Shown piece after piece: positions 11,714 to 22,299 of a stretch of DNA of 64,000 nt; the stretch's first letter is position 1, and the number at the start of each line of letters is the position of its first letter. A program made the position numbers and the translations under genes. The notes beneath the pieces were generated by a model, which had not been told where the DNA came from, searched no databases, and saw only the letters and a list, made by a program, of their open reading frames with translations. This stretch comes from Talpa occidentalis (taxonomy: Eukaryota; Chordata; Mammalia; Eulipotyphla; Talpidae), in contig NW_023604861.1 of NCBI RefSeq assembly GCF_014898055.3, forward strand, positions 83,610,399 through 83,674,398. The letters are read 5' to 3'.

Positions 11714-11826
11714 GTTTTTTTTTTTGGTGGGACCCTCGCCAGCGGCCGGGGAACGAACCACCGCTGCAGAGGCTGCGGGCAGCCTCACAGCCCAGTGCTC
11801 AACCGCTGCGCCACCAGGGGAGGCCC
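11714..11826 (-). mobile_element. 5'-half SINE (tRNA-like head plus poly(A) only)
   Basis: Only the first ~100 bp of the SINE is present (reverse strand 'ggtgggaccctcgccagcgg' to 'ggggaggccc'). Poly(T) directly abuts the truncation point. The body, the AATAAA motifs and the TCTTT terminator are all missing. The flanks tattgctgagttt (11701-11713) and tattgccgagttt (11827-11839) form a 13-bp target-site duplication with one mismatch. It therefore looks like retroposition of a truncated RNA, not a later deletion. A and B boxes are retained. Confidence 0.88.
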
Positions 11827-11839
11827 TATTGCCGAGTTT

Positions 11840-13200
11840 TTAACTAAACTACTCACCCTCTTTGGCCAAAAGGAAAAAAGCCCCTGTAAAGATATTGTGG
11901 ATTGATGATAAAATACTTAATTTACAATTAAATATAAGGAAATATGAAGAAACGGTAAAGCTCATAATGCCAGCTCATTATCATCTACATAAAGTAAAAA
12001 CAGTGATGAGCTAAACAGATTTGATAAAGCCGTCCAAATTTGAAATTATCAAGGCTATTTAAAATGATTTGTATCCACTATTGTGAATGATGAAGTTGAC
12101 TTAGTGTAAGTACATATTGTGTCCTGAAATATGAATGCTGCTAATACATGTGTGTTTACGCATGTTGCATACACATAAACAATTTCAAAGGTAATAGCAA
12201 TATTCCGTCTTGGTCTGCAATGAGAAGAAGGGTGTGTTTGGATTATCCTTCTGTACTTATTCGGTATCTAATTATAATTTGTTAGTAAATTTTATACATA
12301 CTTAGGGGTAAGTCCTCACAACTTTTTTTTTTTTTTTGCCAACAATGGTAATCAAGGAATGAAGATCCAAAATAGCCTGACATATAAAACAGGGTTTACC
12401 ATCTATTGCTTTTTTGGGTCTCTCGAGGGCCAACTGGTATACAATTTGATAAGCAGATGTGGCACACAAAAGAATAGTAGTGGGAATATTGAAGGGGTGG
12501 TAGTTGAGATAGTCTATGAAGAGTATTAACTGCCAGTCTAAGGAGTAAAGAAAATATTTTATATGCCATGGAGAATGGTAACATTTCAGTAATAATTTAT
12601 TCGTGAGATGGTAAGGGATCAGGAAAGTAGTGCAAATAAATGAACTACCAAGTGCACATCATAACTCCCCATAACATTTCAAATAGAAGCAGATGAATCA
12701 ATAAGTGTCTGAGTTCTCATACCTACGTTTTGCTTAAGTTATGAAGGAGGTGGGGGATAAATATGTCTTGGATTTTTCTTCATCTTTTATAGGTAGAGGC
12801 TAAGGCTGGTTAGGGGCCCATGGCAGGTTTCAAAGTGAAGGCTCAAACAAACTGAAATCTTAGAAACCATCTAAACCCTAGGGGTCTCTTCTCACTTCCA
12901 TTTCCAACCTCCTCTCACACCCCACAACCAAGAATATACATCCTTTTCTATCAGAGCCTCCTTCTAAATTTGTCCTCATGTCCAAAACTATCACAATGTT
13001 TTCAGAATTCTCCTTTGAGAGATTAGGAACCTTAGATGGAACAATTTTTGTTTGAATTTTGCTTGGCTAAATTTTAAAAACACTCTGGACCCCATGTCTT
13101 TTCAATTTGTTCTATATTATCTGTCTGTAAACATACCTTGAAAAAAAGTTTTAAAAAAGGTCAGTCTTCAGTCATCCTCCTTTCTTTACCAACTTTAGAT
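11840..13200. other. No recognisable feature; repeat-poor
   Basis: A+T-rich sequence with a T15 tract near 12325. I see no transposon and no coding signature on either strand. Confidence 0.45.
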
Positions 13201-13214
13201 GTATTCCTTCGGCT

Positions 13215-13340
13215 TTTGAATGGTTTTCAGACTCTCAAAATAAGACAGAAGACCAGCATTGTAGTCTTGGCTCTGTCACTAGCAGTCAGTCCCACTACTA
13301 AGTGGAAATCCTCTAAAATGACAGATGACATTTAATGTCC
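13215..13340 (+). repeat. MIR-like fragment
   Basis: 'accagcattgtagtcttggc', 'tctgtcactag' and 'cctctaaaatgacagatgac' follow the MIR order (gagtcctggctctgccactag ... ctgtaaaatgagag). It is weak and diverged. Confidence 0.35.
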
Positions 13341-13474
13341 CTTTCAGTTTTAAGATTCTAAATCTACAGAATTCCTTATTAGGAAGTGAACAGTGATGGA
13401 ACAGAGCTCTTCCCTCAGCAGGAATAAGGCTGCTAAAATGGTACACTGTGAGGAGTTGCACGGAGTGGCCTTTC

Positions 13475-13615
13475 CTTCCTCTTACAGAGGAGAAAAGTGA
13501 GGTCAAGAGAGAGTCACAAGCATATGCAAAGCTACTATGAAAGGGCTGAGGTTACAACACAAGCCCTTGACTTCTAGTCCACATTTCCTTCTCTTACACA
13601 GTGCAATTTAATCAG
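13475..13615 (+). repeat. MIR/L2-class fragment
   Basis: 'cttacagaggagaaaagtga', 'ggtcaagagagagtcacaag', 'cccttgacttctagtccaca' and 'ttctcttacacagtgc' follow the MIR-type order of 'ttacagatgaggaaactga ... ggtcacacagc ... gactcctagtccagtgctct'. Confidence 0.5.
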
Positions 13616-13799
13616 CTGGTGGAGAACCATAATGTTTGGCAACAGACTACAGCTCGGATGCCTGGAGAGGTGAAGAAGGAAAGGGGCTTGTTTAAATTTA
13701 AAAAAGTAAAAGACAATATAAAATCCACCTTATTTCTAGTGAACAAATGTCAAAAATTTGTCTAATTTACTTCAGATCATCCCTTTGCTTTATAATAAA

Positions 13800-14160
13800 G
13801 TAATAAAAACATAATTAAAGGCAACCCCCCCTCCTTTCCTCTGTCCCTTTTACTTTCCAGAAGGAGACACCTATCATGATTCTGTTATGTATTTCCTACA
13901 TGCCCTTATGCTTTAACAGAGAAACAATATATGGTGATGTTTTGTTGTAGTTTACATATATATCATTATATAGAACATTCTGCAGCTTACTTTTTTCATT
14001 CAACATTATGTTTTCAAGATCTATGTTGATCTATATAAGCCTAGGTCATTGGTTTTAATTGATAAATATTATTCTCCACTGTATAAGCTATTCAAATATT
14101 CTACAATGTAGTTATTAATTCCTTCAATGACGGAAATTTGTATAATTGTTTCTGGCTGAT
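13800..14160. repeat. Ancient L1M-type repeat, short copy D
   Basis: 'cattctgcagcttacttttt' with 'cattcaacattatg' and 'attattctccactgtataag' is the distal part of the same old repeat as copies A-C. It corresponds to 6530-6600 in copy B and is heavily diverged. Confidence 0.4.
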
Positions 14161-14478
14161 AGGGGATTAGACAGCATCTAGGTGAGTAAGGTGAGAAAGG
14201 AATATCAGTCAGTATTCACCACCACACATTTCTGAGGTGATGCCCAAATGTCAGGTCACTTAAATGCTCCCTGAATCTGATACCACAGCAAGTGGCACAG
14301 AGAATACTCAGATGACTAGTCTAGGCCAAGAGATCACTGAAAGGAAATCTATCAAGTCTTGGGAGAGAGTATACAGAGTAATAAAGAAAGAAGCTCAGTA
14401 GAGCTGAGGTCATTAAGTCTACTCTGATCAGAATTAAGATAAACACAGAATATTTCTTCTTTGAAGAGTAATGTTAGA

Positions 14479-14753
14479 GGGCCTCCCTGGTGGCGCAGGC
14501 GGTTGAGCGCAGTGCTATGAAGCTGTCTGCAGACTCTGCAGAGCCGGTTCAATCCCCGCCGGCCATGGAGATAGCCACATGGCGCAGCAGACCTCTCCTG
14601 TCTCACCCGCTGCTCCCCTCAGCCTTGTATTTCAGTCAGTCTGCCTGTTCTGTTCCCCACTCTGTCTCTGGTGAATTTTCTCAACCTCCTGCACATCTGG
14701 CCTTTACCCCGGTTCTTGTATAAATAAATAAATCTTTTTTTTTTTTTTAAAAG
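14479..14753 (+). mobile_element. tRNA-derived T+ SINE, copy 5
   Basis: It begins gggcctccctggtggcgcag, has a somewhat decayed B box (ggttcaatcccc), and ends TATAAATAAATAAATC followed by poly(T)/A. The duplication aagagtaatgttaga (14464-14478) versus aagagtaatgtcaga (14754-14768) has one mismatch. Tail text reads 'ccccggttcttgta', shared with the older-looking copies rather than 'cccagtgcttgta' of the younger ones. Confidence 0.92.
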
Positions 14754-14768
14754 AAGAGTAATGTCAGA

Positions 14769-17700
14769 AAGTTTTATCTCCATGAGTCTTTCAGATTAGA
14801 TCAGGAAGTTTCTACAGGGTTTTCAAAGGTATTGGAGATAGATCAGGGATGGCAAAGAAGGCAAACTCTACTTCTACAAGCTATTTCCTTGAACTTGGAT
14901 AGACTATCTGAAATTTTCCAGGAAGCATCTAAAATGCCCACTAAGTACTTTATGAGTTGGTTGGAGAGAAGAAATTAGGAGAGAAATTGTGAGAGCGTTT
15001 GGTACCATTCTTAAAGATCCTAGGATGAAAAGGTTTCTTTTCATATTCTGCAATGACAAACTCAATCTTCTACTTTCTTATATGGCCAGAGTAATAAGGT
15101 CGTTAGTCTTTGAAGGCATAGGAGTCTTTACCCAACTCTACATCTTTGTGTTTATTATCTCTGGATTATAGTATGACTTTTGTGAGGTCTCAAACAACTA
15201 ATTATAGTTTTCTGACTCAGTTTCTCAGTCAGGCACATACTTTGTTAAAAACCTGCTCTAATTTATTACATAAAGGTATGAGAAGGGATATAATAAGGAA
15301 AAGCACTTGAAAATTTCACACTGTTGTTATAGTTAATAACACCATTATCACAGGGTATTATTATTTGAAGAAAGTTTTAAAAACCAGCTAAACATTACCA
15401 CTCATAAACTTTAAAACAGCAAAAATCTGTCTGACTTTTGCTTCAATGTGATGTAGACTGGAGCTCTTGGCTCTTATACAAGCTACAACTCCCTTCTCCT
15501 TACCCTGGAGCTAGCATGTCCATGTTCTCTGTAAGCCAGGGAAATATGGACATTCTCCAGATTAGCATTTGTCCATGTAGCTTGGTCCCGGGGAGCAGAG
15601 TTCCTTCAAGGACCTTAACAAGGGCCAAATAATAAGCAGTGGTTTTTGGTGGGGACCACCCACAGTTTAAATATCAAGAGCAAACTGTGGGAAAAAACAA
15701 TCCATTCTTTACCTGAGATCTCTCCCATGTTGAGAAGAAAATCATCCCAAGCATATGCTACAGTGCATTGAACAGTCACTACCATCTTTTAAAAATATAC
15801 TGTTAAACTCACTATGTTGATTGGGGGTGAGGGGAGGCCAGCCCACATTCCCTAAATACTCCTCAAATGAGTAAGGGGTTTTAGAAGCTGGTTTGAGATT
15901 TAATAGTTACTACAGATAATTCACTAAACAATCCTTCCTGCTCCAGATATTTGAGTACTAACATATTCCCACATTCCCCAGTGGTCTGCAGAGGTGCAGT
16001 AAAGGTGTTCCCCCTGCATGTGCGTACTGACCCAGAGGCTCTGGACTGCACTGCCAAGAAATTAGGTAGATGGCAAATGAGTTGACCAGCAACCATCAAG
16101 TGGCTGCTGCTCTTCTGTAAACTGCTGATGCTCATGTTGATGGGTCCCCTTACTGTCCATACATACTGCCCATAAATTTCTAGAATTCTCAGATCCAAAA
16201 TATCTCTGCAAAGGGATGGAAACCACAGAATGGCCCTATAGTGGAGGGGAACTTCTGATAGGGTTCTCTCCAGAAGCTATCTTCAGCTTTTTCTGGATCT
16301 CTGTAAAGTCCCTCTCCTTCATTCTCCTACCCCTAAGGCCACATCATGGGTTTTCCTGCCCTTGAGCACCTTCAGGGTTTATCCATGTTTGTCTCCTTAC
16401 TGGTTCGCCCTGTGTGGCGGGGCAGAACAGGACCTCAACCAATGCATGCTGATGGTTTCGAGACAGCATCACAGGAGCTCAGTGTCCCGGGTGACCCTAA
16501 ATGCATTCTTGCAAATACTTCTGCCTGAGGTCTTCTCTAGGGTCTGCCCCTAGGTTCCTGTGATTCTCTGGGGCACCAGGGCCTAGTCTCACAGGGTGCT
16601 AGTCTCTGCTTTCTGTTGGTGTTTCTTCATGCTCCAAAAGGCAAAGAATGGGTGGAAAGGCTCAGTCACAGGATATTGGACTGTTTACAGTTGGCCAGGC
16701 CAAGATTAGCGTGAGCACAACATATGCCAAGTTCATTGGAAGTTACATTTTCCCTTTGTTTACACATTAAAGGGGAGAAGACCAGAAGGAAAAAAAAAAG
16801 CAGGTGACCTCCTGTTAACCTCACCCGTCTGCAAGAGGCTGCTGCCCTCACCTCTGAATGAACTTTCAGATTATCTCAGACAAGATTCACCTTGCGTTGA
16901 ACTTGTACGCCTGCTCTGAAGCCCCCAGTCACGTAGCTGTGATTAAACATTACAGAGTGGCCATAAATTTACAGAAGTATTATTGTGGCTTGCTTTCCTC
17001 TTTCTTCTTTGGGAGAGGAAGAGAGCATTGGGTTTAGGGTGGGGGGAGTTAAAAAAAGGGAAACTCGTAGTCAAACAAACAGTTCCTTTTCACAGCTCCG
17101 AACAAAAGAGAAAACACTGTATAGGTAACCCAGAAAGAAGGGGAAAGAAATTTGACCATGTGAGAATAGAAAGCTCTGGAAGATTCCAGGTGCCCAAAAC
17201 TTAATGGAAGCGCTGAGATGCTCCTTGTCCCATCTGCAGGCAATCTGAAAGTTCACAGGCAAAACACACACCTGTTCTGGCCCTGCTCCTGTCTTGTCTT
17301 GAAGGGCATCCCTGAAGTAACCCTTCTGCATGAGAGAGATGCTTTCTCTTGGGTTGGCTGCAAAGTATAGAGCAAAATGACAGGGCAGCAGGCCGGAAAG
17401 AAAGGCTGCAAGAAAACACAGTTCATTTTGTTCTTTGAGCTGCTACAAGAGAGGAGGCCGCCCTAACATCTGGGACATTTAAAAAGAGACTGGACAAGGA
17501 CTAGACCGTACTCTAAAGGAAACACCCTGTAGCTGTACCCAGGAGACTGACCGGATGACCTAAGAATATTTATTTCTATGATTCACCGTTTTATACTTAA
17601 AGTAGGAAAAAATAGATATTCCACTAAAGTTAGCTAAAACCCTCTAGGATCCCAAAGCCAAGATACGCCTGCAAAAAGCCTGTGCTGACCATTAAACAAT

Positions 17701-18470
17701 GAGACCTCTATAATAAGAAAAGGCCATGGAGTGCTCTATTTGATCCAAAAGAATTGTAAAAAGTGGTCAGGAAGCCCAGACTGAGGTGATAGGCTCTGGC
17801 CAGCAAAGTCACCTTTGGAAAGGAGTTGTTCTGTCTCTGGTTACCCTATGGCAATGACAGGGGTGCTAAAGAGGCTCATTGTTTCTACAGTTGGCAAGGC
17901 CTCGTCCATAAACCAGCAAAGCCCAGGGTCCACCACACGAAGAAAACAGCCAATGGCTTAGCTAAGCTCCTGCTCTCGGCAAGATCTCTGGCTGCTTGTA
18001 AGAGGCAGTTAGGAGTCAGAAAATGAGCCTTAGGAAATACTCAGGCATTGCTTCTGACATGGATCCAGAACAATATGGGGACTATTTAAGTTTTCTGTGG
18101 GAGTTTGGAAGCCAGGGGTCGAAGTTCGGTTCTGGACAGGGAAAAGAAAGAGAATGGATCCTAGCCTCTTAAAGCAGGGCCTGTGTTTGATGGAGAGTTC
18201 AGGAGTCTGGACATAGGGAGACAGGGAGATGAGAATCATGGAAAGTTGAGGGAGCAAGCAGGGAGCTGGATGGAAGCTGAAAATCTAAAATCAGAGTAAA
18301 CAATCACACAACATGTTGGTACCAGGCAAGGTCAATAAGACAGACTCAACAGGGCGGCTAAGAGTCAGAAAGGCATGCACAAGAGGGAGACAGGCAAATC
18401 AATGTCAAGAGCTGGAAAATATAAGATTAGACAGCAGTGTGGAAGCATGGGAGGGCTGAGGCCACAGTAA
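14769..18470. other. Repeat-poor interval, no gene recognised
   Basis: I see no transposon body I can name over ~3.7 kb, unusual for this window. Short overlapping open frames occur around 15438, 15881-16198, 16346-16553 and 17049-17419. None shows a domain, a biased codon pattern or convincing splice sites. A segment at 17440-17560 ('gacatttaaaaagagactgg', 'actgaccggatgacctaaga') may be a very old CR1/L3-like remnant. Conserved non-coding function is possible but unshown. Confidence 0.4.
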
Positions 18471-18479
18471 AAGTTATAT

Positions 18480-18690
18480 TTGTTGAGGGTTGAAAGTAAG
18501 CCAGGCACTATATTAAATACTTTATCAAACTGTCTCATTTAATGATATTCTAAGAGAAAGATAGTATTATCACACCTATGTTAAAGATAAGGAAATTGAG
18601 ACACATAGCAATTAAGCAACAGCTCAAAATCATATTGCTATTTAGCAAGGAAAACAGAATTGGAGCCCAGGTCTGTTTGATTCAATAATG
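18480..18690 (+). repeat. MIR element
   Basis: 'aagccaggcactatattaaa', 'catttaatgatattctaaga', 'ttaaagataaggaaattgag' and 'gcccaggtctgtttgattc' follow the MIR order 'gtgccaggcactgtgctaa ... ttacagatgaggaaactga ... aacccaggtctgtctgactc'. Confidence 0.8.
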
Positions 18691-19558
18691 CATCTTTAAA
18701 TATGAGAGTAGACTCTTAGAGCCACAAAATTAATCTATAAAAGTTCACCCTGGTCACATTATCACCCTTCAAGACCTACTTAAGTCCTTATCATCTCTAG
18801 GAAAAACTGAATACTAATATTAGCTGCTTAGATTTATCTAAACTTCTATAAACTCCATCTGCACTTACTGTTCATGGTGCACAGGAAGCACATTTTTTTT
18901 TTCCTCTTCCACCTGTCCCTCACCACTGATTATGTCAGTAAACTGGATATTGCTATAGAGAGAAGCTACACATCTTTTATACAGAGAGAACACATTTTAG
19001 AGAGAAGCTCTCTCTCCAAAAACAGCATGTCAGATTTTTTAGGTTTGAGGTCCATAATGTCTTATACAGCAAGGTACAAACAGGGAGACATCAATACATT
19101 TATGACTAAGCCCCCAGAAACTAACAAATACAAAATAGGGAAACATTTCATAATGAAAAAAAATGGTTCACTAGTGGCCTAAGCTAAGGGAAGGGTGGAA
19201 GGGATACATATATGAGAGTAGAATGAGCTCTACTTCAGTTGTGTATAATTTCCTCCTAGAATTATGTAGTTTTGTTGTGCATTTGTTCATAAAACAATAT
19301 ATGTTCTTTGCAAAAATTACAATTCAGGAAAAACTTCTTTCACTCAAAACAAAAACAAAATCACAAGCGGGAAAACTATTGTCCATAATAGTTATAATAG
19401 GAATAACAAATATCAATGATTTGGTTTCTAGCTGCCAATAGTTTTTTTTTTCTCACCAAAAATAGAGTATATTATATATACTGTCAAATGCTGACATTTC
19501 CCCACTAACACAGCACAAACATCTTTTACATGTAGCATAAAAATGAGCTTAATTACTT

Positions 19559-19606
19559 AAAAAAGATAATAGTAAAAAAAAAAAAAAAAAAAAAAAGATA
19601 ATAGTA
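19559..19606 (+). mobile_element. Body-less poly(A) insertion with target-site duplication
   Basis: The sequence aaaaaagataatagta occurs at 19559-19574 and again ending at 19606. Between the two gataatagta cores lies only an uninterrupted A tract (19574-19596 with its boundary bases). The structure matches an L1-type target-primed insertion in which only the poly(A) tail was copied. The alternative is a simple duplication with A-tract expansion. Confidence 0.7.
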
Positions 19607-19789
19607 TCTTCTTAATGGCTATATACCATACTAAGTGGATCAAATTCCTTACTGGTGGATATTTTGCCTTCTCCCTACCCCACATATCTTCTCCTACATT
19701 AATCAATGTCTTGATGAAATACTTGAATATTCATTCTGTGCATTTCCCCCAATGGTTTCCTTTGAAAATAATGTAAGTTACAATAGAGT

Positions 19790-20015
19790 ACAGTGGTTAA
19801 ATGTTGACTCTGCATCTAGGTAGATACAAGTTAGACTTCTGGCTCTTCCACTCACTTTGTGACCACAGGCAAGTTATCTAACTTCTGTATAATCCAGTTT
19901 CATTATCTATGTAGTGGGGATAACAGTAACACATATACCATGGCAATGAGTTAGTTCATGCAGAGCACTTAGAACAGTGCTTTTCACATGGAAAATACAC
20001 AAATGTTAGCCATGG
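19790..20015 (+). repeat. MIR element, near full length
   Basis: This is classic MIR order: 'acagtggttaaatgttgact', 'ggctcttccactcactttgt', 'gaccacaggcaagttatcta', 'ccagtttcattatctatgta', 'gcacttagaacagtgctttt'. It is an ancient, non-functional tRNA-derived SINE. Confidence 0.88.
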
Positions 20016-20334
20016 TAATGTTGATGATAATGACTGATGATAAATTTCTGGAAGCAGAAGTCAAAGTTTTTGATGTCCATTGAATCCAGAAAAGTGTATC
20101 AATTTAGAGTCCCACTGGCAGGTATTCAAGTGATTTTGAATGGAAATACTTGAACAGAGCCTAGATGAACATCTTCCAGAAAGACTAGAGGGGATAGCTC
20201 ACTAAGTGAAAACCTTTATGTTTATGATCCTTTTCTATCCTAAAATTTCATGCTTCTTCGCTCTACTCCTAAATCATATAAATAGAAAGGAAATCAGGAG
20301 AACATGTTGAAAATGCCTGGAACACTTTGAAAAG

Positions 20335-20470
20335 AAAGTGCTAACTTGCAGTTAGATAGTGCTTTACAATTTGCAAAATGCTTTCAAATACATTCTCATT
20401 TTGTGGTAAAATACTACCTAATTTATTGACTATGAAAACTAGTATTTTCCAACTGAGACAACTGAGGGAT
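20335..20470 (+). repeat. MIR-like fragment
   Basis: 'gatagtgctttacaatttgc', 'aaaatgctttcaaatacatt', 'ctcattttgtgg' and 'ccaactgagacaactgaggg' follow the MIR-type pattern 'gcgctttacatacattatctcatttaatcc ... gaggaaactgaggc'. Confidence 0.6.
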
Positions 20471-21108
20471 GTCAGGTTACAAAATAACCAGAGGGATGCC
20501 AGTTCTCATCTTAATCTTTTCTAGATTCTCAGACCCAGTCCTGCATCTCAAAGTGAAAAGACCCAGGGTACCTGTAACCTCCACCTCACAGCCCAACTGT
20601 AAGTTCACTAAGGTTCTCTTATTTTCCACTGTCGCTATCCAAGCATTCAGAAGCTTCTTCTCTGTGGATTTTAACCTTGAAGCCACAGTTGTTTTTCTCT
20701 ACCATGTAGTAACTCTTCGATCAAATGAACACACAGGTAAGGAGTTAAAGATACAATCTTGTTACCTGAGGTAACTTGAAATATTGTCATTTATTGATAG
20801 TCACCTTTCAATTCAACAGTGAGCATTTACTATAATTTAATAAGTGAAAGTTTTCCATAGCTGTTTCTATCCTGATGCTTCCTGCTCCAATAAAACCCTC
20901 TTTTTTAATTTCCCAGGTTTCTAAAGAAACAATTCAACCTGGTGTCTTTAGGACTTCCCAAAATTTTCCATTTTAACACCCATCCCTGCTAATTGGAAGT
21001 GTAAGTATTCCACTTTACTGAAAGCTGTATGTGTTTCAACCAAAAACTTAAGATAGTCACGTGCTGGTAGCAGGCAAGAACAAGTGGCTCATTTAAAAAT
21101 TGGGTTTT

Positions 21109-21461
21109 ACATGCAGTTTGCAGCAACATGGATGGAGCTAGAAAGGATCATGCGCAGCGAATAAGTCAGAAAGAGAAAGAAAAATACCGGATGGTCTCAC
21201 TAATAGCAGGAATTTAGAAAACCTAAATAAGGGGCCAGGAAAAAGACTAATTAATACAAAGTAAAAATCTAAATCAACAAGCAACTATAAACCAGAGGCA
21301 CATGGGGTGGGGGCAGCAGGGAGGGGAGGAAAAGGAAGGATTAAGGTCAAAATAAGGGGGGGTGCAATTGTATGGGGAATATAACCAAAATGAAAATGCA
21401 TACATTGTGCAAAAATGAAAAATGATCTAAGAATTACATAAAATAAAATATTAAAAAAAAT
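21109..21461 (+). mobile_element. 5'-truncated LINE-1, 3' end only
   Basis: This is the last part of L1 ORF2 ('tttgcagcaacatggatgga' to 'gatggtctcactaatagcag'), then a 3' UTR with a G-rich polypurine tract (21303-21365) and 'attgtatggggaatata'. The target-site duplication aaaaattgggtttt lies at 21095-21108 and 21462-21475. Its 3' UTR carries an extra segment (gcatacattgtgcaaaaatg) absent from the two young L1s at 42-44 kb and 47-53 kb, so it belongs to another L1 lineage or older subfamily. Confidence 0.93.
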
Positions 21462-22189
21462 AAAAATTGGGTTTTGGTTACATGTCTAATTATTACAACA
21501 TTTGCTGATATCTACTTCAGAGAATGAGTACTATAATCTGTGCCTTGAGTGTTTAAAGCAAGATGAGTGCACTGAAAATACAAAGGTGGGCATTTGAATA
21601 TACTCTGTCTTACCAATGGACATAATTAAGGCAGCCCTTCTTTCTTAAAATATATAGTATTTCATAGTCTTCAGTGATTTTATATTGTTGCTGTTAACAT
21701 TCAAATAGGATGCACCTAATGATGCTGCTGTGCATGGATTATGCAGGCACAATTTTTTTTAAGAGTACTGTGAACAATAAGGCTTTCTTTTGATGGGTAT
21801 GTGCAGTGACCATCTCCAGGGTGTGCTGTTCTTTCGAGTCCTAAACCTTTGCTTGCTACCAGTTTCCCCTCTGGGTTCTCTCTGGTTTTTCTCCAGATAT
21901 TTTAGGCAGCGAACAAATCATCCTTCACTGAGGCTTTTCTCTGCATTTACCATCATGTGCAATGCTATAAGGACTTCAAAGGAAGCAGAAGATACCTCGG
22001 CCCTTACGGAGTCTATAATTTAGTTCGGGATGCAGACCAGTGTTCAAGACAATGCAAATATTATTTTTTTTGGATTGCATTCTGTTAGCTTCCAATAATT
22101 TTAACATAAAGACAAAATAAAATGAGCATAGCAGTGTAAATAAAGTAAGGTATACGGGTCATCACGGAAAGTTTAGAAGAGCAAGCAGT

Positions 22190-22290
22190 GGGCAATGATA
22201 ATATTTAGTTCATACTGGATATCCATTTCCTAGAACAGTGCCTGACACATAATAGACACCCAATAAATATTTATAGACTGAATTCCCCCC
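22190..22290 (+). repeat. L2 3' end
   Basis: 'cctagaacagtgcctgacac' followed by 'ataatagacacccaataaat' and 'atttatagactgaatt' is the characteristic L2 3' terminus (cagtgcctggcacatagtag, gcgctcaataaatatttgtt). Confidence 0.75.
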
Positions 22291-22299
22291 TCTCCTGAG

